A program made the translations under genes and the position numbers. DNA of 47,717 bases from Lachnospiraceae bacterium (lineage in GTDB: Bacteria > Bacillota > Clostridia > Lachnospirales > Lachnospiraceae). Below are positions 7,130 through 16,505 of this stretch, in pieces; position 1 is the stretch's first letter; every line of letters starts with the position of its first letter. The stretch is from the NCBI GenBank assembly GCA_026169045.1, contig JAPFDH010000125.1:1-47717 (forward strand). Reading direction: 5' to 3'. The notes under the pieces were generated by a model. The model worked only from the letters and a program-made list of their open reading frames with translations, had not been told where the DNA came from and ran no database searches.

Positions 7130-8407
7130 ATGGATATATCTGACCTTTTTTCCCTTATGGGAATCATTTTAAGCTTTATCCTTAGCCTTTGTTTTATTTA
7201 CCGCATCGTCTATTTCCTTATTGGTTTATTCGGACGATTAACTGTGCACGATACGGATCACCGGTATCGCTATGGCATTCTGATATCCGCACGAAATGAA
7301 GAAACCGTAATTTCCGATTTGATACATAGCATACAAAAACAAGATTACCCGGCTGATCTTATAACCATATTTGTAATTGCCGATAATTGTACCGATCACA
7401 CAGCCGCTGTTGCAAGGAAAGCCGGGGCCCATGTTTATGAACGCTTTAACCGCATAAAAATAGGAAAAGGATATGCGTTAAACGAATTACTTCAGCATAT
7501 TGAACAGGACTTTTCTCTTTCTTCTTTTGACGGCTTTTTTGTCTTTGATGCGGATAATGTTTTAGAACCGAATTATATTTCAGAAATGAATCGTACCTTC
7601 CATCAGGGATATCGCATTGTTACCAGTTATAGAAATTCAAAAAATTTTTCTTCCAACTGGATTTCTTCCGGTTATGCCATCTCATTTTTACGGGAAGCAC
7701 GATATCTTAACAAAGCTCGAATGCTGACTCATAATAGCTGTCTGATTTCCGGCACCGGATTTTTAGTACATCGTGAAATACTTGCAAACAACAATGGATG
7801 GAAACATTATCTTTTAACAGAGGATATTGAATTTTCTGCCGATATGATTTTGCACGGCGAAACCATTGGATATTGCGAAAATGCAATCTTATATGATGAA
7901 CAGCCCACTGATTTAAAAACTTCATGGAAACAGCGAATGCGCTGGTCAAAGGGATTTTATCAGGTTTTTTATCACTATGGAGCTTCTCTCCTGAAAACTC
8001 TGATTAAAAAGAAACATTTCGCTTGTTACGATATGTTTATGACTTTAATTCCCGGTATTATTTTTTCTTTCTTGGGACTTTTTTTCTCGATGTTATCTGT
8101 TCTGCTAGCTGTTTTTGATCAGCACGCCGCTGCTTACGTCATTGATTTTGACTTTCAGACCATTTTCATCGGCGGTGTCAGCGGATACTTATCCCTTGCC
8201 TTTCTTGCTCTTGTAACTGTTTTAACAGAATGGAAACGTATTCGCTGCAAAACATCCAGAAAAATAATGGCAATATTTACATATCCGCTATTTATGGCCA
8301 CTTATATTCCGATTGCAGTTATTGCTCTCTTTAAAAAAGTGGAATGGACACCGATTCCCCATTCCTACAGAATGGATGTTAAAACCATCGGACAGGGAAA
8401 ACATTAA
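7130..8407 (+). CDS. Membrane-bound family 2 glycosyltransferase
   Basis: 425 residues. An N-terminal membrane segment (about 10-32) is followed by a GT-A domain: ISARNEE, VIADNCTDHT, FDADN (the DXD metal site), LTEDIEFS, and QRMRW, the (Q/R)XXRW acceptor motif of processive or membrane GT2 enzymes. Two or three membrane helices close the protein (about 300-400). It probably transfers sugar from a nucleotide-sugar to a lipid or polysaccharide acceptor at the membrane; the product cannot be named. The start follows GGAGGAGAATACC. It stands alone, ending at a large bidirectional terminator shared with leuD. Confidence 0.85.
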   Translation: MDISDLFSLMGIILSFILSLCFIYRIVYFLIGLFGRLTVHDTDHRYRYGILISARNEETVISDLIHSIQKQDYPADLITIFVIADNCTDHTAAVARKAGAHVYERFNRIKIGKGYALNELLQHIEQDFSLSSFDGFFVFDADNVLEPNYISEMNRTFHQGYRIVTSYRNSKNFSSNWISSGYAISFLREARYLNKARMLTHNSCLISGTGFLVHREILANNNGWKHYLLTEDIEFSADMILHGETIGYCENAILYDEQPTDLKTSWKQRMRWSKGFYQVFYHYGASLLKTLIKKKHFACYDMFMTLIPGIIFSFLGLFFSMLSVLLAVFDQHAAAYVIDFDFQTIFIGGVSGYLSLAFLALVTVLTEWKRIRCKTSRKIMAIFTYPLFMATYIPIAVIALFKKVEWTPIPHSYRMDVKTIGQGKH

Positions 8408-8420
8408 TCCCAGTACAATT

Positions 8421-8474
8421 TGTAACTATTCAGAGCCTCATAGAGGCGCTTTTGCGATTGGCTCTGAATAGTTA
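8421..8474 (-). repeat. Family C palindromic repeat, copy C1
   Basis: A perfect 16-bp inverted repeat, GTAACTATTCAGAGCC at 8421-8436 and its complement at 8459-8474, around a 22-bp centre. Read on the minus strand, the centre is matched by a second copy at 30954-31017 (CGCAAAAGC, CTCTATGAGGCTCT). The end sequence resembles the family A terminus GTAACAGTTCAGC. Confidence 0.8.
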
Positions 8475-8488
8475 CTATAATATTAACA

Positions 8489-8577
8489 AAAAAGAGTACT
8501 GCCAAACGATCGCTCCAGAAATGCCTTTCTATTCTTGCATTATTTCTGGCTCGGAATCCATTTCGCAGTACTCTTTT
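8489..8577. terminator. Bidirectional terminator between the glycosyltransferase and leuD
   Basis: AAAAGAGTACTGC (8489-8501) pairs perfectly with GCAGTACTCTTTT (8565-8577), and inside the stem CCAGAAA pairs with TTTCTGG. The T run on each strand serves the convergent genes on either side. Confidence 0.75.
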
Positions 8578-8645
8578 ATTTATCTATATCACATCACATG
8601 TCAACGTCTCCTCCCCCGAAGAAACGCCTGCCCTTTTTCATACAT

Positions 8646-9137
8646 TTAATCATTGTTCTGATTAATACAATTGATCAATCCTTCAGCGGCAATGATTTTT
8701 TGCATAAATGGCGGAAACGCCTGTCCCTGGAACTGTGTATTTTTGGTGCGGTTATAAATGATTCCGCTATCAAAATCAATCTCTACTTCATCACCATCTT
8801 CAATTCCTTTACTCGCTTCTGGACATTCAATAATCGGAAGACCGATATTAATGGCATTGCGATAAAAAATACGGGCAAAGGTTTCAGCAATCACACAGCT
8901 TACCCCTGCTGCTTTAATGGCAATGGGCGCATGTTCTCTGGAAGAACCACATCCAAAGTTCTTATCTGCCACGATAATATCACCTTTATGTACACGATTC
9001 ACAAAATCCTTATCAATGTCTTCCATACAATGTTTTGCCAATTCAGCCGGATCTGATGAATTTAAGTATCTTGCCGGAATAATAACATCGGTATCCACAT
9101 TATCTCCGTATTTAAAAACAATTCCTTTTGCCTGCAT
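8646..9137 (-). CDS. leuD: 3-isopropylmalate dehydratase small subunit
   Basis: Swivel-domain subunit of the aconitase-type enzyme that isomerises 2- to 3-isopropylmalate in leucine synthesis. The protein has 163 residues, typical of the short LeuD form of Clostridia and archaea. [13 protein letters not shown] is the substrate-entry motif and [11 protein letters not shown] the family signature. The start follows GGAGGAAGAAGG. It lies 11 bp after leuC, so the two are co-translated. The short LeuCD type also includes homoaconitase and related dehydratases; neither leuA nor leuB is in the window, so leucine synthesis is the likely rather than proven pathway. Confidence 0.9.
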   Translation of the reverse strand: MQAKGIVFKYGDNVDTDVIIPARYLNSSDPAELAKHCMEDIDKDFVNRVHKGDIIVADKNFGCGSSREHAPIAIKAAGVSCVIAETFARIFYRNAINIGLPIIECPEASKGIEDGDEVEIDFDSGIIYNRTKNTQFQGQAFPPFMQKIIAAEGLINCINQNND

Positions 9138-9148
9138 CCTTCTTCCTC

Positions 9149-10414
9149 CTATAATCCCAACTCTTCCGGTCCGGAAATTTTTCCAGTTACTGCACTGGCT
9201 GCCGCCACTGCCGGACTAGCCAAATAAACTTCACTGGAGACATGTCCCATACGTCCGACAAAATTACGGTTTGTCGTCGAAACGCATCGTTCATTTTCTG
9301 CCAGGATTCCCATATATCCACCAAGACATGGTCCACAGGTTGGTGTGCTGACTACTGCCCCCGCCTTAATAAAGGTCTGAACCAATCCTTCTTCAATAGC
9401 CTGTAAATAAATCTTCTGTGTCGCCGGAATCACAATACAGCGCACACCTTTTTTTACCGGAAAGCGTTCCAATATGGAAGCTGCCACCCGCAAATCATCA
9501 ATTCGGCCATTGGTACAGGATCCAATGACTACCTGATCGATAGAAATTTCTTCACACTCATCAATGGTTTTTGTATTTTCTGGTAAGTGTGGGAAAGATA
9601 CGGTCGGTTTTAACTGACTTAAATCAATTGTATACACTTCATCATATTCAGCATCTTCATCTGCTTCGTATACCTTGAATTCCTTTGTTGCATGCCCCTT
9701 CATATATGCAATTGTTTTATCATCCACTGGAAAAATACCATTTTTTCCGCCTGCCTCAATAGCCATATTTGCTATTGTAAAACGATCATCCATAGAAAGA
9801 TTAGCAACACCCGGTCCGGTAAATTCCATAGACTTATACAAAGCTCCGTCTACACCGATCATTCCGATAATGTGCAGGATAACATCCTTACCACTCACCC
9901 ATTTACTTGGTTTTCCCTTTAATACAAATTTAATAGCACTTGGAACTTTAAACCAGGCTTTTCCGGTAGCCATACCGGCAGCCATATCGGTACTTCCCAC
10001 ACCAGTGGAAAACGCACCGAGCGCACCATATGTACAGGTATGTGAATCAGCACCGATTACCACATCACCTGCTACCACCAATCCTTTTTCCGGTAAAAGA
10101 GCATGCTCAATTCCCATTTCTCCTACGTCAAAAAAATTGCTTACATTATTTTTACATGCAAATTCCCGTACACACTTACAGTGTTCTGCTGACTTAATAT
10201 CTTTATTTGGTACAAAATGATCCAAAACCAGTGCAATTTTATCCTTATCAAATACACCCTTTTTTTCAAATTTTTCCATTTCATGAATAGCCACTGGGGA
10301 AGTAATATCATTTCCCAGTACAAGATCCAAATTTGCTTCAATGAGCTGGCCTGCCTTTACTTCTTCCAATCCCGCTGCGGCAGCTAAGATTTTCTGTGTC
10401 ATTGTCATTGCCAT
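9149..10414 (-). CDS. leuC: 3-isopropylmalate dehydratase large subunit
   Basis: Catalytic Fe-S subunit of the leucine-pathway isomerase, 421 residues. [28 protein letters not shown] and PTCGPCLGG contain the three cysteines that hold the 4Fe-4S cluster. The start at 10414 follows GGGAGGAAA. Its length and motifs match the prokaryotic short LeuC group. It is the first gene of the leuCD operon, read divergently from a LysR gene that probably controls it. A hairpin in the leader may add a second layer of control. Confidence 0.92.
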   Translation of the reverse strand: MAMTMTQKILAAAAGLEEVKAGQLIEANLDLVLGNDITSPVAIHEMEKFEKKGVFDKDKIALVLDHFVPNKDIKSAEHCKCVREFACKNNVSNFFDVGEMGIEHALLPEKGLVVAGDVVIGADSHTCTYGALGAFSTGVGSTDMAAGMATGKAWFKVPSAIKFVLKGKPSKWVSGKDVILHIIGMIGVDGALYKSMEFTGPGVANLSMDDRFTIANMAIEAGGKNGIFPVDDKTIAYMKGHATKEFKVYEADEDAEYDEVYTIDLSQLKPTVSFPHLPENTKTIDECEEISIDQVVIGSCTNGRIDDLRVAASILERFPVKKGVRCIVIPATQKIYLQAIEEGLVQTFIKAGAVVSTPTCGPCLGGYMGILAENERCVSTTNRNFVGRMGHVSSEVYLASPAVAAASAVTGKISGPEELGL

Positions 10415-10440
10415 GAGACATTTCCTCCCAAACAGATCTG

Positions 10441-10482
10441 TTACGATTCCACTTTTCCAGATAAATCTCTTGAGAATCGTAA
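10441..10482 (-). promoter_or_regulatory. Leader hairpin upstream of leuC
   Basis: TTACGATTC (10441-10449) pairs perfectly with GAATCGTAA (10474-10482), leaving a 24-base loop. It ends 12 bp before the leuC ribosome site, inside the presumed leader. It has no T run, so it is not a terminator; a stability or translation element is possible. Confidence 0.4.
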
Positions 10483-10507
10483 TAAAACCTTTCTATTTTA
10501 TTTATTG

Positions 10508-10537
10508 TTGTTATTTTAGCATATTATATGCTATAAT
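10508..10537 (+). promoter_or_regulatory. LysR gene promoter with overlapping dyad operator
   Basis: TTGTTA (10508-10513) and TATAAT (10532-10537) are 18 bp apart. The spacer holds a perfect dyad TAGCATA-TTA-TATGCTA (10517-10533), of the T-N11-A class bound by LysR proteins. Its place between divergent genes suits both autorepression and activation of leuCD. Confidence 0.55.
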
Positions 10538-10648
10538 AGAAATACATATTATGAATATATTATATTCTTTATAGTTATGAAAAAATTGCAAAATAACAGA
10601 GCAATCCCTTTCATATATTCATTATCATAAGAAAGGTAAGGTATTTTT

Positions 10649-11542
10649 ATGATTGAACAAAATCTATCACTCTATCGTATTTTCTATACAGTTGCCAATA
10701 CCGGCAATATATCCAAAGCTGCCAGAGAACTTTATATCAGTCAACCTGCCATCAGCAAATCCATCAGCAAACTGGAATCCAGTATGCAGACACCGCTTTT
10801 CATCCGCAGTTCCCGTGGTGTAACTTTAACCAGTGAAGGTCAGCTTCTATATGAACATGTAAAAACTGCTTTTGAAGCATTAAGCCGCGGTGAAAATGAA
10901 TTAACCCGAATCAAAAAACTGGGCATCGGTCACATTCGAATTGGTGTCAGTACAACCATATGTAAATATCTGTTAATGCCCTATTTGAAACAATACATAG
11001 CCCAATATCCCCATATCATGGTCACCGTAGAAAATCAAGCCACAGCCCAAACCATATCCATGTTGGAACAGCAACATATTGATATTGGTATTATTGCAGC
11101 ACCCAGAACCTTAAAAAATATTCAGTTTACTCCGATTGCTAAATTTGAAGATGTTTTCGTAGCCAGCCCGTCATATTTAGAAAATCTCAAAATAAGAGAA
11201 GGCACTCTAACTGATTACTTCAGTCAGGGTACCTTCATGCTCCTGGATCAGAAAAATATGACCCGCCATTATATTGATTCTTACTTAAACGAACAACAAA
11301 TCAGCATCCATCATCTGCTTGAAGTATCCACTATGGATCTGATCATCGAATTTGCCAAAATCGGCCTGGGGATCGGATGTTGTATCAAAGAAGCTGTTTC
11401 TGAAGAACTTCATCACAATACGCTTGTACAGATTCCTCTGGAAACTCCTATTCCCAAACGTACCATCGGATTTGCTACTGCTTCCGGTGTTCCCGTTACA
11501 CAAGCCATGCAAAACTTTATTGACCTTTTACAAACATCCTGA
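10649..11542 (+). CDS. LysR-family transcriptional regulator, divergent from leuCD
   Basis: 297 residues. The N-terminal winged helix (about 1-65) includes NISKAARELYISQPAISKSISKLE, the standard LysR recognition region, and the remainder is a two-lobed periplasmic-binding-like sensor domain. LysR regulators usually activate the divergent gene when bound by a pathway metabolite, so leuCD is the likely target. The start follows GAAAGGTAAGG. Its terminator lies within the 3' end of the convergent lipoprotein gene. The effector cannot be told from sequence. Confidence 0.9.
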   Translation: MIEQNLSLYRIFYTVANTGNISKAARELYISQPAISKSISKLESSMQTPLFIRSSRGVTLTSEGQLLYEHVKTAFEALSRGENELTRIKKLGIGHIRIGVSTTICKYLLMPYLKQYIAQYPHIMVTVENQATAQTISMLEQQHIDIGIIAAPRTLKNIQFTPIAKFEDVFVASPSYLENLKIREGTLTDYFSQGTFMLLDQKNMTRHYIDSYLNEQQISIHHLLEVSTMDLIIEFAKIGLGIGCCIKEAVSEELHHNTLVQIPLETPIPKRTIGFATASGVPVTQAMQNFIDLLQTS

Positions 11543-11547
11543 TTGTA

Positions 11548-11590
11548 ATCCCGTCTGTTCAATTTGTCGGTTCAGACGGGATATCTTCTT
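11548..11590 (+). terminator. Terminator of the LysR gene, inside the lipoprotein coding 3' end
   Basis: ATCCCGTCTG (11550-11559 region) pairs with CAGACGGGAT about 15 bases later, followed by the T-rich ATCTTCTTTT. The right half of the hairpin encodes the last residues of the convergent lipoprotein gene. Confidence 0.65.
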
Positions 11591-11834
11591 TTAAGCTTTC
11601 CATATTATCTTTCATATCATCGCCCAGACTTTCTGCTCCGTCTTTCATATCTTCTCCAATGCTTTCCAGTATCCCCTCACTGTTCTCTTCCTCTGTATTG
11701 GTCCATTCTTCTGTAATGGATTCTTTCGTGGCAGTGATATCTGTTTCCTTCGTATCTGAAAAAGAACAAGCGGAAAATATACATACCGAAGCCATCATAA
11801 GTGCCAGTAATATAGCCCTCTTTTCTTGTTTCAT
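11559..11834 (-). CDS. Small secreted lipoprotein of unknown function
   Basis: 91 residues. The start at 11834 is chosen because AAAGGAG stands 7 bases upstream and it gives a clean signal peptide: basic MKQEKR, a hydrophobic core, then a lipobox ending IFSAC. The mature part is short, acidic and rich in S/T/E, with repeating helical units (ESIGEDMKDGAES, SLGDDMKDNMES) that look amphipathic and disordered in isolation. I recognise no domain. It lies just downstream of the ABC transporter operon on the same strand, with an inverted repeat (AAAAAGACTC at 11835-11844 and its complement at 11894-11903) across its leader. Confidence 0.7.
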   Translation of the reverse strand: MKQEKRAILLALMMASVCIFSACSFSDTKETDITATKESITEEWTNTEEENSEGILESIGEDMKDGAESLGDDMKDNMESLKEDIPSEPTN

Positions 11835-11921
11835 AAAAAGACTCCTTTCTTTGATCATACTGTCTCATTACCCATTGTAGTATGTCCAGAAAAGAGTCTT
11901 TTTATAAATTAATATCTGTTT

Positions 11922-12998
11922 TTATGATTCACTTATATATGCAAGCATATTTTCCAAAGAATCTTTTTCAATTAAGTTAACCGCTTTGGAATCACCGACT
12001 CCCACATAATAATAATTTCCGGAATCATCCAGATTACCCACATGGAGAATAGAAGATCCCTCTTCCTCCTCTGTCGCAAATTCCACGGTAATCACGGTCT
12101 CACTTGCCTCATCCAATCCATATTGTGCCCGATCGTCTCCCTCTACTTTATAGTTGACACACGATGCCACGCTGGCAGAACCAACCGAGTTGATAGCAAT
12201 ATTCAAATCTGTCTCATCTTCCAACTGTGTTTCTCCAGAATCCGTTACTTCAAACCATACCTGTTGCGTTTCTGCTTCTGTACTTTCTGTTTCCGTTCCT
12301 TCTTCTGTTTCTGAAACTGTCTCCTCTGTTGTCTCCGCTTCGGCTTCTGTTTCTGCTTCCGTCTCAGCTTCCACCTCTTTCTTTACAAACTTCACCTGCG
12401 TTCCATTTTTTTCAACCGTCACAGATGTTGCCTGTGCTGAAGTGACAGAAATGACTGTATCAAGCTGAAGCAAATCATCCAATGTATAATCCGTATAATT
12501 TACGATGGAATCAGCAATCGTGTAAATCGTATCGTCCCCTTCTACCATCGCATAGTAATCTCCGGTATACTCGTTCACATTACCGATCTTCAATGTTTTT
12601 GTGTTGCCCTCAGAATCTTCTGCTGTAACAGTTTTCGTCACCTGATCCAAACCAAACTGCGACAAATCCGTCGTATCATCCAGTTTTCTATTTGCACTCA
12701 TGTCCTTCATAGCATTTGCAATGGAATTAATACGATTCTGTATTAACGGGAAATCTTCCTGCTCCAGACAGATCCATTCATCCTCCCGCTTTTCAAAAGA
12801 GAGAGAGGCTGTTTCATTGTCATACGATACGGCTACCACATCATCCATTTGGATCATGGGGATACTTTCCTCTTCCGCCTGAGTTTCTTCATTCATCTGC
12901 GCCTCACTGTATTTTGAAACCCCAAAATACACACCACATACTACAACCAGCATTGCCAGCAGGACAACGAGCGTATTTCTTTTTTTCTTTTTTGCCAT
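11922..12998 (-). CDS. DUF4340 protein of a GldG-type ABC transporter operon
   Basis: 358 residues. One membrane anchor (about 8-27) after a lysine-rich start, then a repeated extracytoplasmic beta-rich fold: VVAVSYDNETASLSFEKREDEW, TKTVTAEDSEGN and DYYAMVEGDDTIY resemble DUF4340, and a second half-repeat follows. Between the halves is a stretch made almost only of E, T, A and S (roughly residues 205-245). The start at 12998 follows GGAGG; the ORF extends upstream but without a ribosome site. It is the last gene of the operon. DUF4340 proteins are known beside GldG-type transporters; their job is unknown. Confidence 0.75.
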   Translation of the reverse strand: MAKKKKRNTLVVLLAMLVVVCGVYFGVSKYSEAQMNEETQAEEESIPMIQMDDVVAVSYDNETASLSFEKREDEWICLEQEDFPLIQNRINSIANAMKDMSANRKLDDTTDLSQFGLDQVTKTVTAEDSEGNTKTLKIGNVNEYTGDYYAMVEGDDTIYTIADSIVNYTDYTLDDLLQLDTVISVTSAQATSVTVEKNGTQVKFVKKEVEAETEAETEAEAETTEETVSETEEGTETESTEAETQQVWFEVTDSGETQLEDETDLNIAINSVGSASVASCVNYKVEGDDRAQYGLDEASETVITVEFATEEEEGSSILHVGNLDDSGNYYYVGVGDSKAVNLIEKDSLENMLAYISES

Positions 12999-13021
12999 AT
13001 TCTGCCTCCATTTTCCTGTCT

Positions 13022-14530
13022 TTATGCTCTTCTTCTTCGTATCCAAACAACGAAACCACCCAGAAGCAGTACTGCCGGAATAACTCCAAGGAACAATGAG
13101 CTCCAAACTCCCGTCGATGCAAATGTATTTCTGGATTCTTCCAGGCTCTTTGCCGGAATAGAAATATTTGTTACATCATCGAAGTTAGCGGTAAGAACAT
13201 TCATAAACTCTGTTAAGTTTGCAATATTACTGAACTGAGATGTGATACTGTCATAAATCATACTGTCCACAGTCAGTACTGTCAGCCTTCCTACCTCCTG
13301 TTCTTCACCCTCTCCGTCCGTTTCTGATGTATCTGCACTTTCTGTTTCAGCCGATGTTTCCTCTGTATCAGCATTGTCACCCGATGTTTCCGAATCCTGA
13401 CTTTGTGCTCCCTGATTTGCTACTTCAGCAACAACTCCCAGATAATAGGTTCCCTGGTTCTGCGATTCTTCCGTAATTTCATAGGCTTCCGAAGTCGTAC
13501 TCATAAATTTTTCCAGTGTAACTCCCTCTGGCAATTCTTCATCCAATGTCATACCCTTTACACTGGAAACCAGAATCAAATCATCAGAAGTCAGATCACC
13601 ATTAACATCACTGGATACCAATGTAGGGAAGAAATTATATACACTGCGGCTCTGTGAATAATATCTTGTGGGCTCAGCAATATATCCTTCTGTCATATTC
13701 ATTCCATAAGTCTTCATTACTTCATCATAATTATCCAGTTTATCTTCTGTCGCAGTACGGATAATCATAACTTTTCCGCCATTGTTGATATAATCTAACA
13801 GCGCAGTCTTCTCATCATCAGCCAAATCCTTTGTCGGCGCGTTGCTGATTAAAAGATCACAATCTTCCGGAATTTCCCCATCTGTCAACATATTGTAGTC
13901 TTCTGTTGTCATATTTGCTTTTTCGATCAACTCCTCAAGATCAACGGAAAATTCCTGTTCATCATGACCATTCATCATATAAATTTTCTTAGTGTCTTCT
14001 GATGTCACCAGATCAATGGCGCTGGTCAGCTGTCCTTCTCCATCGAACTCTTTCTCTGTAGCATTTCCTCCATAATAGTAATTGGAGTAATCGTATACAA
14101 TGATATCATTAAAATCAATTACCGTAGATTTTCCTGTTTCCGGACAAGACACTACCAGACTATAAGAATCCACATTATACTCTGTCAAAACGGATGGATG
14201 AAGTACCGGATCCAGATATTCCACGCTGATGTGACTGGATAAATCACTGTATCTGCTTAAAAACTGTTCAATACGGCTATCTACTTTTCCAGTCTCAGCG
14301 ATAACCTTCACTTCTACATCTTTATCCAAAGAAGCCAGCATTGTTTCTGTCGTCTCACCCACAGAATATAAAAGCTTATCACTCATATCCACATTGGTCC
14401 ACGTAGTCGGCAGTTTGCTGACAATCATATTCAAAACAACAACAATTGCAATAACCAATACAATCATGCCCGCACTGAAGCTGCCATTTTTAAACTGTGT
14501 ATTGGTAAATAATTTTTTCAATTTGCTCAC
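13022..14530 (-). CDS. GldG-family ABC transporter auxiliary protein
   Basis: 502 residues. Membrane helix near the N terminus (about 20-40), a large extracytoplasmic domain with the 'ABC-type uncharacterized transport' pattern (LLYSVGETTETMLASL, RIEQFLSRYSDLS, IYMMNGHDEQEF, LLISNAPTKDLADDEKTALLDYINNGGKVMII), and a C-terminal membrane helix followed by RRRRA. A 36-residue acidic S/T/E/D-rich insertion lies near residues 385-420, like the one in the DUF4340 partner. The start is GTG at 14530, after AGGAGGGC. It sits 12 bp after the permease and 23 bp before the DUF4340 gene. Confidence 0.8.
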   Translation of the reverse strand: MSKLKKLFTNTQFKNGSFSAGMIVLVIAIVVVLNMIVSKLPTTWTNVDMSDKLLYSVGETTETMLASLDKDVEVKVIAETGKVDSRIEQFLSRYSDLSSHISVEYLDPVLHPSVLTEYNVDSYSLVVSCPETGKSTVIDFNDIIVYDYSNYYYGGNATEKEFDGEGQLTSAIDLVTSEDTKKIYMMNGHDEQEFSVDLEELIEKANMTTEDYNMLTDGEIPEDCDLLISNAPTKDLADDEKTALLDYINNGGKVMIIRTATEDKLDNYDEVMKTYGMNMTEGYIAEPTRYYSQSRSVYNFFPTLVSSDVNGDLTSDDLILVSSVKGMTLDEELPEGVTLEKFMSTTSEAYEITEESQNQGTYYLGVVAEVANQGAQSQDSETSGDNADTEETSAETESADTSETDGEGEEQEVGRLTVLTVDSMIYDSITSQFSNIANLTEFMNVLTANFDDVTNISIPAKSLEESRNTFASTGVWSSLFLGVIPAVLLLGGFVVWIRRRRA

Positions 14531-14542
14531 GTTTCTGCCCTC

Positions 14543-15409
14543 CTAACTCCATCTTCTCTTCTGAACGACCTGAACTGTCAGGAATATTAAAACAAAAATT
14601 ACAGACAGATAATAGAACAGACCGCTAAAATCAAATACAAATGTATACATAACCGTATCCAGACTTGTTGTAAAACTAAGTTTCTCCAAAACTCCTGGCA
14701 AAAGATTTTCAAACACGTCTGGTTTTATCAAATAAAGTATGACACAGGCTACGATACCAAGGGCACTGATTCCTCCTGAAATAATCCAATTCTTCGTAAA
14801 GAAATATAGAATCAGGCAGAGCAATACCAGCAAAATCAAACAACCTACAAAAGACCCCATGGCTGTCGTTGGAATGTATCCTGTCAGACTGGACATAAAA
14901 TACAGTAACAGGAGTACACCCAGTGTTCCAACTGCTGCAATAACCGGACTTTCTGTCAGCGCAGAAATCAGCATACCTATTGCAATAAAAACACATCCAC
15001 ACACAAAAAATATAAATATTCCGGCATAATCACTTACCAAATGTCCGGAACCACCAAATGTTACAATCACAGGACACATACAGAAAATAAGGCAAGTAAT
15101 AGCAAAAACGGTAACCATTGAGAGATATTTCCCCAAAATCATCTGATTCACAGTTATGGGAGAAGTCAAAAGCAATTGATCCGTTTTGGAACGCCGTTCT
15201 TCTGATAAACTTCGCATGGTTAATATCGGAACCAGCAATATATAGATAAATAATGTGGATCCCAACGCATAAGAAAAATATTGGTATCCAGCATTCAAAT
15301 TATAAACCATGAAATAAATACCGGTAAATATGACCGCAACAGCAATAAAAATCGGTCCGATCATGGAAGTAAAATAAGATTTTAATTCTCTTTTATAAAT
15401 CGCTAACAT
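14543..15409 (-). CDS. ABC-2 type permease (GldF-like)
   Basis: 288 residues, six hydrophobic segments, beginning MLAIYKRELKSYFTS, the usual ABC-2 permease opening. LTMRSLSEERRSKTDQLLLTSP is the conserved cytoplasmic loop of GldF/NatB-type permeases. The start at 15409 is chosen since AAGGAGGAGC precedes it and it lies one base after the ATPase stop. It should pair with the upstream ATPase. The transported substrate is unknown. Confidence 0.85.
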   Translation of the reverse strand: MLAIYKRELKSYFTSMIGPIFIAVAVIFTGIYFMVYNLNAGYQYFSYALGSTLFIYILLVPILTMRSLSEERRSKTDQLLLTSPITVNQMILGKYLSMVTVFAITCLIFCMCPVIVTFGGSGHLVSDYAGIFIFFVCGCVFIAIGMLISALTESPVIAAVGTLGVLLLLYFMSSLTGYIPTTAMGSFVGCLILLVLLCLILYFFTKNWIISGGISALGIVACVILYLIKPDVFENLLPGVLEKLSFTTSLDTVMYTFVFDFSGLFYYLSVIFVLIFLTVQVVQKRRWS

Positions 15410-15410
15410 C

Positions 15411-16505
15411 TTACTGCTCCTCCTTCTTTGTATCTTCCATAAATTCTGCGGACAGATCTTCATTTATATCCACAAATTCTCCCGGCATTTCTTCTTTTCC
15501 AGCCGCATCCGTAAATTCTTTAGCATAATCCTCTTCCTGTTCCGCTGCTTCCCGCTCTTTTCTCGCTTTTTCATCATCAGCCGTCAATTCCATAAATACA
15601 TCTTCCAATGAAACTCTGCTGCTTGTCATCATGAGAATCGGGCAATTCGCTTTCGCAAAACCAAAGAACAATGCTTCCCTAATATCCGTATTTTCCTTTA
15701 CATTTAATGAAACCGCCATCACATTTTCCTCTTCCGACGGTTTCATAGTCACGGATGTAACATCTTCCATAGCATCGATTACTTCATGAATCTGTTCTTC
15801 TGTTCCTTTGATTCTAAGATCCAGCATATGGGATGCATCCATCATTTTAATCAAATTTTCCGGTGTATCGCTGGCTGCTAATTTTCCATGGGAAATAATC
15901 ATGATATGATCGCAGACTTCACTGACCTCCGACAAAATATGTGAACTTAAAATAACTGTATGTTCCTTTGCCAAACTGCGAATCAAATCACGTATTTCAA
16001 TGATCTGCTTTGGATCCAATCCTACCGTAGGCTCATCCAGAATAATTATCTTTGGCATTCCCATAATTGCCTGTGCCAAACCGACACGCTGCTTATAACC
16101 TTTAGAAAGGTTACGTATCATACGTCCTGCCACCGGAAGTAACCCGGTCATTTCCATGGATTTCTGCACACATTCTTTTCTCTTACTCTTTTCAATTTGC
16201 TTCACTTCTGAAACAAAACGCAGATATTCCTCCACCATCATATCCATGTACAATGGAGGTAATTCCGGCAAATAGCCAATGCATTTCTTTGCTTCTTCAG
16301 GCTCAGACAAAATATCATGACCATCAATTAATACTTCCCCTTCTGTGGCTCCAATATAGCCAGTCATAATATTCATGGTGGTAGATTTTCCTGCACCATT
16401 TGGTCCTAAAAAACCGTAGATCTGTCCATCTTCCACCTGAAAGCTCAGATGATCCACTGCGACATGATCGCCGTAGCGTTTAACAAGATTTCTTACTTCA
16501 ATCAC
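15411..16505 (-). CDS. ABC transporter ATPase (GldA-like) with acidic C-terminal extension
   Basis: 364 residues. GPNGAGKST (Walker A) near 37, LSKGYKQRVGLAQA (signature), IIILDEPTVGLDPKQ (Walker B), and the switch His in HTVILSSHILSEV. The ATPase core ends near 230; a C-terminal regulatory part follows and ends in a strongly acidic tail rich in E and D. It is first in a four-gene operon. The start is GTG at 16505, after AGGAGGAGCC. Such four-gene sets (ATPase, permease, GldG, DUF4340) occur widely outside gliding bacteria, so gliding is not implied. Confidence 0.88.
   Translation of the reverse strand: MIEVRNLVKRYGDHVAVDHLSFQVEDGQIYGFLGPNGAGKSTTMNIMTGYIGATEGEVLIDGHDILSEPEEAKKCIGYLPELPPLYMDMMVEEYLRFVSEVKQIEKSKRKECVQKSMEMTGLLPVAGRMIRNLSKGYKQRVGLAQAIMGMPKIIILDEPTVGLDPKQIIEIRDLIRSLAKEHTVILSSHILSEVSEVCDHIMIISHGKLAASDTPENLIKMMDASHMLDLRIKGTEEQIHEVIDAMEDVTSVTMKPSEEENVMAVSLNVKENTDIREALFFGFAKANCPILMMTSSRVSLEDVFMELTADDEKARKEREAAEQEEDYAKEFTDAAGKEEMPGEFVDINEDLSAEFMEDTKKEEQ

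Noticed and set aside
12154-12468. Plus-strand frames rich in S, V and A, or L and P, opposite the DUF4340 gene
   Set aside because: They mirror the Glu/Thr low-complexity codons of the true gene on the minus strand.
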